Source of the DNA: Rhizobium sp. SSA_523
GTDB taxonomy: Bacteria; Pseudomonadota; Alphaproteobacteria; Rhizobiales; Rhizobiaceae
NCBI RefSeq assembly: GCF_030435705.1
Contig: NZ_CP129382.1
Coordinates: 2,637,501 to 2,701,500, forward strand
Reading direction: 5' to 3'
DNA length: 64,000 nt
The notes under the pieces were generated by a model. That model was given only the letters and a program-made list of their open reading frames with translations. It did not search any database and was not told the DNA's origin. A program made the translations under genes and the position numbers. Positions 46,373 to 54,436 of this stretch are shown here, one piece after another (position 1 is the first letter of the stretch; every line of letters begins with the position of its first letter).

Positions 46373-47599
46373 ATGTCTCCCAATGATACCCCTTTAACCA
46401 CCCCGATCAGGTCAAGCGGGACCGCCGTAGAGAGCCGCTCGCTTTTGCCGCCTTACTTCCTGGCGCTTGGCACGTTTGCCATCGGCACCGAAGGCTTCAT
46501 GATCGCCCCACTTCTGCCGACCATTGCGCAGGATCTCGGTATGAGCCTGTCGGCCACCGCGACTCTCGTTGTCGTCTTCACGCTGGTGATGTCGATCAGC
46601 TCGCCGATTACCACGGTTATGACCGCAAGCCTGAAGCGTCGGAGCACCCTGCTGGTCGCCATGACGCTGTTTACGGCGGGTAACCTCGTTGCGGCTTTTT
46701 CATCCTCCTTCGCCACGCTGATGTTGGCCCGCATCCTGATGGCCATTGCCTCGGGGCTTTATGTTCCGGGTGCCAATTCGCTTGCCGGTGTCATCGTTTC
46801 TCCGGAAAAGCGTGGGCGTGCACTTGCGATCGTCAGCGGTGGCATGACGATCGCAATTGCACTCGGCCTGCCGCTGGGTGCCGTGGTCGGCCACACCTTC
46901 GGCTGGCGTTCAACATTTCTGGCGGTGGCCCTGATGGGGATCGTCGCGATCCTCGGCATTCTCTCCGGGGTACGCCGCGATGCGGGCTTACAGATTGCGG
47001 TTGCCTCGCTGTCCGAACGGGTCGGCGTGATAAGACAACGGCCGGTGCTGCGCCTTCTTGGGGTCACGCTCTTCTGGTCCATCGGCGCCTATACGGCCTA
47101 TCCCTACGTTGCTCCCTATCTGACGGAGGTTCTGGATTTTGGATCGTCCGGAATTGGCGCGACCGTTTCCATGTGGGGCATTGCAGCAGCCATCGGCGTC
47201 ACGGTCGGCGGACGCTTGAATGACAGCTTCGGGTCAAACCGGGTGGTGTTTTGGTCTCTCGTTCTGCTGGGGGCATCCTTTGCCACGCTTTCCCTTGCCA
47301 CGCGGTTGGCGCCCTCCTTGGCGCTGGTGCCGGTGCTTGCGGCAATCGCCGTCTGGGGTTTCAGCGTCTGGTCCTTCTTTCCCGCCCAGATGGCACGCCT
47401 GATCGCGGCGGGGCCAGTGTCGCAGGCATCGGTGGCCTTGGCGCTCAATACCTCCACCATGTATCTCGGCTTTTCCATCGGCTCTGCCATGGGTGCCGGC
47501 GTCATCGGCACGGGAACGGTCTGGGGCATCGGCGCCATTGCGGCCATTTCGGAGGTGATTTCGATCGGACTGGATCGCAATCATATCCGCAAGGCATAA
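46373..47599 (+). CDS. MFS drug/sugar efflux transporter (AraJ/YdhP type)
   Basis: 408 aa, 12 transmembrane helices. FAIGTEGFMIAPLLPTIAQDL is the DHA1/AraJ-type first helix, followed by RILMAIASGLYVPGANSLAG and the loop SPEKRGRALAIVSGGM. Start 46373 (ATG); an in-frame TTG at 46349 is less likely. Exported substrate unknown. Ends at a strong terminator. Confidence 0.9.
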   Translation: MSPNDTPLTTPIRSSGTAVESRSLLPPYFLALGTFAIGTEGFMIAPLLPTIAQDLGMSLSATATLVVVFTLVMSISSPITTVMTASLKRRSTLLVAMTLFTAGNLVAAFSSSFATLMLARILMAIASGLYVPGANSLAGVIVSPEKRGRALAIVSGGMTIAIALGLPLGAVVGHTFGWRSTFLAVALMGIVAILGILSGVRRDAGLQIAVASLSERVGVIRQRPVLRLLGVTLFWSIGAYTAYPYVAPYLTEVLDFGSSGIGATVSMWGIAAAIGVTVGGRLNDSFGSNRVVFWSLVLLGASFATLSLATRLAPSLALVPVLAAIAVWGFSVWSFFPAQMARLIAAGPVSQASVALALNTSTMYLGFSIGSAMGAGVIGTGTVWGIGAIAAISEVISIGLDRNHIRKA

Positions 47600-47633
47600 G
47601 GACAGACCCAGGGTTTGCGCCGTGGATAACAGA

Positions 47634-47664
47634 ATGGAGCCAGAGACGCCCTCTCTGGCTCCAT
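47634..47664. terminator. Bidirectional terminator
   Basis: ATGGAGCCAGAGA (47634-47646), loop CGCCC, TCTCTGGCTCCAT (47652-47664): a perfect 13-bp stem between convergent genes, followed by CTCCTTTTC. Confidence 0.88.
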
Positions 47665-47760
47665 CTCCTTTTCAGGGCTCTGGTGATCTGCGGCGACCCC
47701 GTACGGGGCAAATGAAGGGGCCGCCACGTTTCCATGGCGACCCTTTCGATCTTTTATCGC

Positions 47761-49920
47761 TCAGGCGCCCATGGCATCCGCCAGAGGCAGGCTGCGAAAC
47801 CGTTTCCCGGTTGCGGCAAAGATGGCGTTAGCCAGAGCGCCGGCGGCTGCCGCCGTGGCGGCTTCACCGACACCACCGGGTGCCTCGTTGTTGTGGATCT
47901 GGTAGACCTCGACCTTCGGTACTTCATTGATGCGCATGACACGGTAGGTATCGAAATTGGTCTGATCCACAGCGCCATCCGTCAGCGTGATACGATTGAA
48001 CATGGCAGCACTCAGGCCGAAGATAATGCCACCCTGCATCTGGGCGAGAACCGTGTCCGGGTTGATCGTGATGCCGCAATCTACCGCAATCACCGACCGG
48101 ATGAGACCAATCGAGCCATCGGCCGCGACGTCGATTTCGAGGATATGAGCGAGATAGCTGCCGAAAGCGAATTGCAGGCTGATACCCTGACCGCGACCTT
48201 TGGGCAATTTTTGACCCCAGCCGGCCTTTTCCGCAGCGAGGTTCAAAACGGCAAGCGCCCGTGGATTACGGCCCAACATCCGTCGGCGAAACTCCAGCGG
48301 GTCTTGGCGAGTGGCGTTTGCCATCTCATCAACGAAACTCTCGATGACGAAGACATTGTGTGTCGGACCGACGCCACGCCACCAACTCGTGTTCATTCCA
48401 TCCGGCTCTTGGCGGACGTAATCGGCGAGAACCGCATCTTCGTCATAGGGTGTTTCGGCCGCGCAATCCACGGCATCGGGATCGATCCCATTTTTGAAGG
48501 CAGCCGCCGCCCAACGCGCGTAGATGGAAGAACCGGTGACACGGTGCGTGCGGCCCGCGAGCTTGCCGCTATCGTCTAAACCGGCCGCCACACGATCGTA
48601 ATAATAGGGCCGGTAATAATCGTGGGTCATGTCCTGTTCACGGGTCCAGACCATCTTAACCGGGTAGCGGATATCCTTGAGCAGCTTTGCAGCGATCTCG
48701 ATGCTGTCGACATCAAGCCTGCGGCCGAAGGCACCGCCCATCAACTGATTGTGGACAACCACCTTCTCCGGCGCAAGCCCGATGGCATCGGCGACGGCTT
48801 TCTGCGCCCGCACCGGCACCTGAGTGCCGACCCAAAGCTCTGCGCCATCGGCACGGATGTGCAACGTGCAATTCAGTGGCTCCAGGGGAGCGTGGGACAG
48901 GAAGGGTGATTGATAAATGGCCGAAAGCTTCGTCTTCGCCTTTTCAATCGCCGCTTCTGCACTCTTCTCGTTGCGAATGACTACGCCCTGCACCTTGGAC
49001 GCCTCATCCATCTTGGCGACGATGCTCTCCAATGTCACTGTTCCATTGGGGCCGTTGTCCCAAGTGATAGCAAGCGCATCAAGCCCCTGTTTCGCCGCCC
49101 ACATATGCTCGGCAATCACGGCGATGGCATCATTACCGGACCGCACGATATCAACCACCCCGGGTATCGCCCGCCCTGCCTTCTCATCCATCGACGCGAT
49201 CGTACCGCCTTTGACGGGGGACATGGCAAGCGTTGCAAACTTCATTCCCGGCCGGCGGATATCGATGCCATAGATGGCGGCACCGTTCACCTTCGTGGCC
49301 GTATCCACGCGCCTGGCGCGGGTGCCGATCAGGCGAAACTCGGAAGGCTCCTTGAGCTTGATGTCCGTCGGTACTGCCTGTGTCGCGGCCTCAGGAGCGA
49401 TCTCGGCAAAAGTGAACTGTGCCTTGGTTAATGGGTTGTGAATGATGCCGCGTTCCACCGTGAGCGTCGACGGATCGACTTTCCAGCGGGCGGCTGCCGC
49501 CGAAACCATCATGATCCGGGCGGCCGCAGCAGCCTGGCGCAGGCGCATCCAGTCCGAACGGGTCGACATCGAGCCGCCAGTGGCCTGATCATAGAGATTC
49601 GGGTCCATGTATTTGGACATGTCTGGAGGCGCCGCTTCGACTTTCACCTGGTCGAGATCGAGTTCCAGTTCCTCCGCCATCATCATGGCGCTGGAAGTGT
49701 AAATGCCCTGCCCCACCTCGGTATGCGGCATGATCAGAGTGACGCCCTGGTCATCAATCTTGACGAAAGCGTTTGGAATGAAGGGAGCGGGGCCGGACGC
49801 CGCAAAAGCGGCGCGGGTGCGACCGGCATCCGGCAATTGCAGCGAAAGCAGAATGCCGCCGGTTGCAAGGGAAGTGCCCTTGAGAAAGCTGCGGCGCGAA
49901 TGAAGGTTGTTGATCATCAT
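47761..49920 (-). CDS. Tat-exported molybdenum hydroxylase large subunit (IorB / aldehyde oxidase type)
   Basis: 719 aa, xanthine-oxidase family molybdopterin-binding subunit. Twin-arginine signal SRRSFLKGTSLATGG at the N-terminus. Mo-cofactor segments include QLMGGAFGRRLDVDSIE, WWRGVGPTHN and PGGVGEAATAAAAGAL near the C-terminus with the catalytic Glu (GVGEA). Forms a periplasmic three-subunit enzyme with the 2Fe-2S and cytochrome c proteins encoded just upstream. Related enzymes oxidise N-heterocycles or aldehydes; isoquinoline or aldehyde specificity cannot be fixed. Confidence 0.92.
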   Translation of the reverse strand: MMINNLHSRRSFLKGTSLATGGILLSLQLPDAGRTRAAFAASGPAPFIPNAFVKIDDQGVTLIMPHTEVGQGIYTSSAMMMAEELELDLDQVKVEAAPPDMSKYMDPNLYDQATGGSMSTRSDWMRLRQAAAAARIMMVSAAAARWKVDPSTLTVERGIIHNPLTKAQFTFAEIAPEAATQAVPTDIKLKEPSEFRLIGTRARRVDTATKVNGAAIYGIDIRRPGMKFATLAMSPVKGGTIASMDEKAGRAIPGVVDIVRSGNDAIAVIAEHMWAAKQGLDALAITWDNGPNGTVTLESIVAKMDEASKVQGVVIRNEKSAEAAIEKAKTKLSAIYQSPFLSHAPLEPLNCTLHIRADGAELWVGTQVPVRAQKAVADAIGLAPEKVVVHNQLMGGAFGRRLDVDSIEIAAKLLKDIRYPVKMVWTREQDMTHDYYRPYYYDRVAAGLDDSGKLAGRTHRVTGSSIYARWAAAAFKNGIDPDAVDCAAETPYDEDAVLADYVRQEPDGMNTSWWRGVGPTHNVFVIESFVDEMANATRQDPLEFRRRMLGRNPRALAVLNLAAEKAGWGQKLPKGRGQGISLQFAFGSYLAHILEIDVAADGSIGLIRSVIAVDCGITINPDTVLAQMQGGIIFGLSAAMFNRITLTDGAVDQTNFDTYRVMRINEVPKVEVYQIHNNEAPGGVGEAATAAAAGALANAIFAATGKRFRSLPLADAMGA

Positions 49921-49928
49921 TGCCTCCT

Positions 49929-50381
49929 TCAGGCCGACGCCGCAGCGTGGATGGCTTCGCGAATACGCACATAGGTGCCGCAGCGACAGATATTGCCTGC
50001 CATGGCATCATCGATGTCCGCATCGGTCGGCTTCGGATTGGCGGAAAGCAGCGCAATGGCCGACATGATCTGGCCGGACTGACAGTAGTCGCACTGTACG
50101 ACTTCCTTTTCCAACCAGGCCGCCTGTACCTTGGCACCGATCGCGTTCATGGCGGCACCTTCGATCGTCGTGATCGGCTGGCCGTCGATCATGTCCATCG
50201 TGGTCTGGCACGCACGAACGGCCTCGTCGCCCAGATGCACCGTGCAGGCACCGCATTGCGCGATGCCGCAGCCATATTTCGTGCCGGTCATGCCCAGAAC
50301 ATCACGCAGCACCCATAGAAGCGGCATGTCGTCCGGCGCCTCTACCTGGTGCGAAACGCCATTGATAACGAGAGTTTTCAT
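49929..50381 (-). CDS. 2Fe-2S subunit of molybdenum hydroxylase (IorA type)
   Basis: 150 aa. N-terminal plant-type ferredoxin cluster ([14 protein letters not shown] with a fourth Cys in RACQTT) and C-terminal second cluster ([19 protein letters not shown]). Two 2Fe-2S centres pass electrons from the Mo site. 8 nt upstream of the large subunit gene, no signal peptide, so probably co-exported with it through Tat. Confidence 0.94.
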   Translation of the reverse strand: MKTLVINGVSHQVEAPDDMPLLWVLRDVLGMTGTKYGCGIAQCGACTVHLGDEAVRACQTTMDMIDGQPITTIEGAAMNAIGAKVQAAWLEKEVVQCDYCQSGQIMSAIALLSANPKPTDADIDDAMAGNICRCGTYVRIREAIHAAASA

Positions 50382-50410
50382 CCTGAATGTCCTCTTGAAA
50401 AGTCCTCGGG

Positions 50411-50788
50411 TTAGTTCGCGGAGAGCGTTTTCAGATAGGCGATGATGTCGGCGCGATCCTGATCCTTCGGCACGGCAAGGCTCATGCGCGTGCCTTTGAC
50501 AATGGTCGTCGGTGCTTTGAGAAACGCATCGAGAGTGCCCTCGTCCCAGGTGAGGCCGGAGGCGGCAAGGGCCGAAGAGTATTTGTACTGCGGCTGGGAA
50601 GCTGCAGCGCGACCGACAATGTTCTGCAGGCCCGGACCAACCTTGTTCTGGTCGGTAATCGCATGGCAGGCGCTGCAGCGCGTGAAGAGTTTCTTGCCGT
50701 TTTCAGCATTGCCATCGGCAAAGGCCGACGCGTTAGACAATGTCAGGAGAAGCGCCGTGGCAGCGGCACCGCGAAGTATCGTTCGCAT
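50411..50788 (-). CDS. Class I cytochrome c, likely electron acceptor of the hydroxylase
   Basis: 125 aa with a Sec signal peptide (ending ASAFADG). One haem site, RCSACHAI (CxxCH, Cys38/41, His42), and a Met ligand in GTRMSLAVP. Start 50788 after GAGGTCTGCC; an in-frame Met at 50839 is less likely. 29 nt before the 2Fe-2S gene. Comparable three-subunit aldehyde oxidases usually have a larger multi-haem cytochrome; this one has a single haem. Confidence 0.92.
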   Translation of the reverse strand: MRTILRGAAATALLLTLSNASAFADGNAENGKKLFTRCSACHAITDQNKVGPGLQNIVGRAAASQPQYKYSSALAASGLTWDEGTLDAFLKAPTTIVKGTRMSLAVPKDQDRADIIAYLKTLSAN

Positions 50789-50889
50789 GGCAGACCTCGT
50801 GAATTTGCTGCCGGATTGCAGCGCCGGCGCAATGGACAAATTGGTCGAAGACCGGCAGGCGGGTGGGGCAAACCCGCCTGCCGGGAAGA

Positions 50890-51846
50890 TCAGGACTTGA
50901 TGAAGGCCAGCATGTCGGCGTTGAGCACATCGGCATTGGTTGTCAGCATGCCGTGGGGGTAACCCTTATACACCTTGAGCGTGCCCTTCTTGAGCAGCTT
51001 GACGGAAAGCTCAGCGGATGCAGCGATTGGCACCACTTGGTCGTCATCGCCATGCATGACGAGCGTCGGCACATCGATCTTCTTCAGATCTTCGGTCTGG
51101 TCGGTCTCGGAAAACGCCTTGATGCCTTCGTAATGGGCCTTGGCGCTGCCGATCATGCCCTGACGCCACCAGTTCTGGATGGAGCCCTGGGATAACTTCG
51201 CGTTCGGACGGTTGAACCCGTAGAAGGGACCGGACGCCACATCCATGTAGAACTGTGCACGGTTGGCCGCGAGCGCTGAACGGAAGCCGTCGAACACATC
51301 TATCGGCGTGCCGTTCGGATTGGTGGCGGTTTTCAGCATCAGCGGCGGGATGGCGGCAACCATGATGAGCTTGGCAACCCGCCCCTTGCCATGACGCGCC
51401 ACGTAGGCGGCTGCTTCGCCGCCACCGGTGGAATGACCGATATGAACGGCGTCCTTCAGGTTAAGATGTTCAGTGAGCGCCGCAGCATCGGCGGCATAAT
51501 GGGCGATGTCATGGCCCTCACTGACCTGCTGAGATCGTCCGTGTCCACGACGGTCGTGTGCGATGACGCGGAATCCGTGCTGGACAAAGAACAGCATCTG
51601 GGCATCCCAATCGTCCGAAGACAGCGGCCAGCCGTGATGAAGCACGATTGGCTGACCCTTGCCCCAGTCCTTGTAGAAGATGTTCACGCCATCCTTCGTC
51701 CTGATGAAATTTTCGGTCATGGGATCAATCCCTTCTAGCTTTGTGTTGGAGGCAGACAGGGCCGGTGTGGCCATTGCGAATGAAAGCGATGCGCCGGCGA
51801 TCAGCGCCTGCCTTCGCGAAAGTTCGAGCTGGAAATCGTCGCTCAT
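50890..51846 (-). CDS. Tat-exported alpha/beta hydrolase (non-haem haloperoxidase family)
   Basis: 318 aa. Signal [22 protein letters not shown] has a twin-arginine start. Then [12 protein letters not shown] (oxyanion), [11 protein letters not shown], nucleophile [10 protein letters not shown], Asp in HGDDDQVVP, His in GYPHGML: a full catalytic set of the chloroperoxidase-type hydrolases. Start 51846; longer frames upstream have no support. Downstream partner of the Mo-hydroxylase operon by location only (102 nt after the divergent-looking start, same strand). Confidence 0.88.
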   Translation of the reverse strand: MSDDFQLELSRRQALIAGASLSFAMATPALSASNTKLEGIDPMTENFIRTKDGVNIFYKDWGKGQPIVLHHGWPLSSDDWDAQMLFFVQHGFRVIAHDRRGHGRSQQVSEGHDIAHYAADAAALTEHLNLKDAVHIGHSTGGGEAAAYVARHGKGRVAKLIMVAAIPPLMLKTATNPNGTPIDVFDGFRSALAANRAQFYMDVASGPFYGFNRPNAKLSQGSIQNWWRQGMIGSAKAHYEGIKAFSETDQTEDLKKIDVPTLVMHGDDDQVVPIAASAELSVKLLKKGTLKVYKGYPHGMLTTNADVLNADMLAFIKS

Positions 51847-52071
51847 CGTCGTTCCGTAGACTTGAGAGGTTGGTCTGGCCGTACTCGAGACGGCATGCGC
51901 AAACCCTAAAGCGTCGGACCGGACCAAGATTGTATCTTCCGCCCCTTCGCGAGACGGGACGATCCGTATGTCATCAATGGTTAGCAGTGCTGCTGTTGGG
52001 CACGATGATACAAGGCTCTGATAGCCGAACGGCCTATTCTTCTCGTCTTGACCAAGAGCAAGGAGAGACAG

Positions 52072-52443
52072 ATGCCAGACAGCTTTTATCCGCCGATCGA
52101 GCCCTGGCGGACAGGCATCCGAGGGCGCTGCCCGCGTTGCGGCCAAGGGCATCTTTTTTCTGGTTTCCTATCGCTGCGGCCCTCCTGCGAGGTCTGTGGG
52201 CTGGATTATTCCTTTGCCGATCCCGCCGATGGCCCTGCCTTCTTCGTCATCTGCTTCGCCTGCATTCCGAGCGTCTTCCTTGGCGTGTGGCTGGAGGTGA
52301 GCTTTCAGGCGTCACTCTGGGTGCAGGTGTTCGTCACCGGTCCGTTCACGCTGCTCACCTGCATACCGCCGCTCAGGCCATTGAAGGGCTGGCTGGTAGC
52401 GAGCCAATACTTCTACAAGGCGGAAGAGGGTAAGCTGCGCTGA
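52072..52443 (+). CDS. DUF983 family membrane protein
   Basis: 123 aa. N-terminal zinc-ribbon-like Cys pairs ([12 protein letters not shown] and [10 protein letters not shown]), followed by two transmembrane helices. Typical DUF983 length. Start 52072 after AAGGAGAGACA. Function unknown. Ends at a strong bidirectional terminator. Confidence 0.9.
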   Translation: MPDSFYPPIEPWRTGIRGRCPRCGQGHLFSGFLSLRPSCEVCGLDYSFADPADGPAFFVICFACIPSVFLGVWLEVSFQASLWVQVFVTGPFTLLTCIPPLRPLKGWLVASQYFYKAEEGKLR

Positions 52444-52464
52444 CTTTCGCGGAAATTGTAGAAT

Positions 52465-52504
52465 GCGAAGAACCCGGCGCAGGGGTCTCGGCCGGGTTCT
52501 TCGC
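52465..52504. terminator. Strong bidirectional terminator
   Basis: GCGAAGAACCCGGC (52465-52478) and GCCGGGTTCTTCGC (52491-52504), 12-nt loop. Perfect 14-bp stem between convergent genes. Confidence 0.88.
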
Positions 52505-52519
52505 TTGGCTTGCCTGAGG

Positions 52520-53236
52520 TTACTGCGCGCGCGCCAGACGTTCGACCGCTCCAGTGGTCGTCCAGAGATCGTTGGCAAACCAGCGGAAGTTGACCAGCGC
52601 GGCAAGGTAGGCATCCCCTTCCGGCAACTTGCTGCCAGCAGTCGCATCCCGTACCACCGCCACTTCGAAACCTTTCTCGACGAGATCCCGAAGATGGGAT
52701 TCCACGCAGAAATTCGCAGCCATGCCGGCCAGGATCACCTTGTCGATCTTCTTCTTGCGCAGTTGAAAGACGACGTCGTTGGTTTGCGGTCCGGCGATCT
52801 TGTGCGGCGAGCAGACAATGGTTTTCCCGTCCTGAATGAACTCCTTGTATTCCGGCATACAATCGGCGCCGGAACCATCGAAGCCATCCAGCGAGAGCGG
52901 GTCCCGACGATCGAACATACGCAGCTTGTGCATGAGCGTTTCGCCGGTCGCGGCAAAGTCCCAGCGGTGGTCGAAAGGGTAATAGTAGTGGGGAGAGATC
53001 ACCACCTCAATGCCTGCCGACTTGGACGCCTGCAGGAGCCGACCAATGTTCTCGACGGTGTTATGTTCGGTGATACTCTCGCCGAACGCGCTCCAGGCTG
53101 CGCCCTTGGGGCTGAGGAAATCAATTTGCGGATCCGTGATTAGCAGAGCTGTTCGCCCCGGTTCGATGTCCATTCCCACCTTCGGCAGTGCCGGATTTTC
53201 CGGGTCGGCATAGGCGGCAAGCGATGCGCTGGTCAT
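52520..53236 (-). CDS. Isochorismatase-family cysteine hydrolase
   Basis: 238 aa. Catalytic Asp in LLITDPQIDF, Lys in CSPHKIAGPQ and nucleophile Cys in GMAANFCVESHLRDL, the isochorismatase/nicotinamidase triad. Start 53236 after GGAAGGGAGACTACG. Exact substrate (amide, cyanurate-type, or signalling molecule) cannot be set. Confidence 0.88.
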   Translation of the reverse strand: MTSASLAAYADPENPALPKVGMDIEPGRTALLITDPQIDFLSPKGAAWSAFGESITEHNTVENIGRLLQASKSAGIEVVISPHYYYPFDHRWDFAATGETLMHKLRMFDRRDPLSLDGFDGSGADCMPEYKEFIQDGKTIVCSPHKIAGPQTNDVVFQLRKKKIDKVILAGMAANFCVESHLRDLVEKGFEVAVVRDATAGSKLPEGDAYLAALVNFRWFANDLWTTTGAVERLARAQ

Positions 53237-53435
53237 GTCGTAGTCTCCCTTCCTTGGATGATGTCGCGAAGGTAGGGGTGCCGGAGACAGCCCGGATTGT
53301 ATCATCCTGCAGTCGAACATTACGGCGCGATTTCCCGGCGTCGAACGCACTTTGCGGCAGAATCGTCAAATCCGCCTCGCGTCACCGCCGCTAGCTCTTC
53401 TCGAGCGTGATTGCGCCTTCGCACGGGAGACAACA

Positions 53436-54254
53436 ATGTCGGAACACTCTTTGATCCGCTGGCTGGAAACACCACATGGTCGGCTTGCCTGGCGTGCGGA
53501 TGGCCCCTCCGACGGAGTTCCCCTGATCCTGTTCCAGCGGTTTCGCGGGACGATGGACGACTGGGATCCAGCATTCATCGCCGCCATTTCCAGAAACCGT
53601 CGAGTCATACGCTTCGATAGCGCCGGTATCGGCCGCTCCGAAGGCAGCGTGCCCGAAACCATTCCCGCAATGGCTGCCGTTGCTGCCGATGTCATCCGTC
53701 TCCTTGGTTTGAGCCCTGTTGACGTGTTGGGTTGGTCGCTGGGCGGCGTAGTGGCGCAGCAGTTCGCGCTTGATTTCCCCGACCTCGTTCGTCGATTGAT
53801 CATTGCAGGCTCCAGCCCGGGACCTGTCGCTGATGGCCCGCAACAGCATCCACGGGTGCCGCAGATCATGACCAAGGGCCAGAACGACGACGAGGACTTT
53901 CTGTTTCTATTCTATCCGGAAACAACAACGGCAATTGCCGCCGGTCGTGCTTCGCTGGCCCGTATCATGTCGCTACCAGACCGTGGCCCGCAGGTGAATG
54001 CTGCCGGTATGATGGGACAGGTGAAGGCAGTTTCCGGTTGGACTGGCATTTTTGATCGCGCAGACGAATTGAAGCTGCCGGTGCTTGTCGCCAATGGTGC
54101 CCACGACGTCATGCTGCCCGCCTATCGCTCCTATCTGCTTTCGCAGAGGGCACCCAATGCAAAACTTGTCCTCTATCCCGATGCAGGGCACGCATTCCTG
54201 TTTCAATTCATCGAGGATTTCGCCGCCGAGATCGATCGCTTCCTGCAGGAATGA
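53436..54254 (+). CDS. Alpha/beta hydrolase
   Basis: 272 aa. RFDSAGIGRSEG, nucleophile GWSLGGVVAQQ, Asp in NGAHDVMLP, His in DAGHAFLFQ. Start 53436 after GGGAGACAACA. Divergent from the isochorismatase-like gene, separated by about 200 nt. Substrate unknown. Confidence 0.87.
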   Translation: MSEHSLIRWLETPHGRLAWRADGPSDGVPLILFQRFRGTMDDWDPAFIAAISRNRRVIRFDSAGIGRSEGSVPETIPAMAAVAADVIRLLGLSPVDVLGWSLGGVVAQQFALDFPDLVRRLIIAGSSPGPVADGPQQHPRVPQIMTKGQNDDEDFLFLFYPETTTAIAAGRASLARIMSLPDRGPQVNAAGMMGQVKAVSGWTGIFDRADELKLPVLVANGAHDVMLPAYRSYLLSQRAPNAKLVLYPDAGHAFLFQFIEDFAAEIDRFLQE

Positions 54255-54436
54255 AGCAATTCTAACGACTTGCAGGTACACAAAGCGGATGGTTCCAGCC
54301 ACTTCGGCTAGAGCCATTCACCTCTGTCCAAGCCGCTTCGGTTGCAGACTCCGCTGCAACCGAATATTCGTCATCGTGCGCGACTGATCCGGCGTCTTGC
54401 CTGGACGGTCCCGTGGCACCTGGCGGATAGGAGCAA

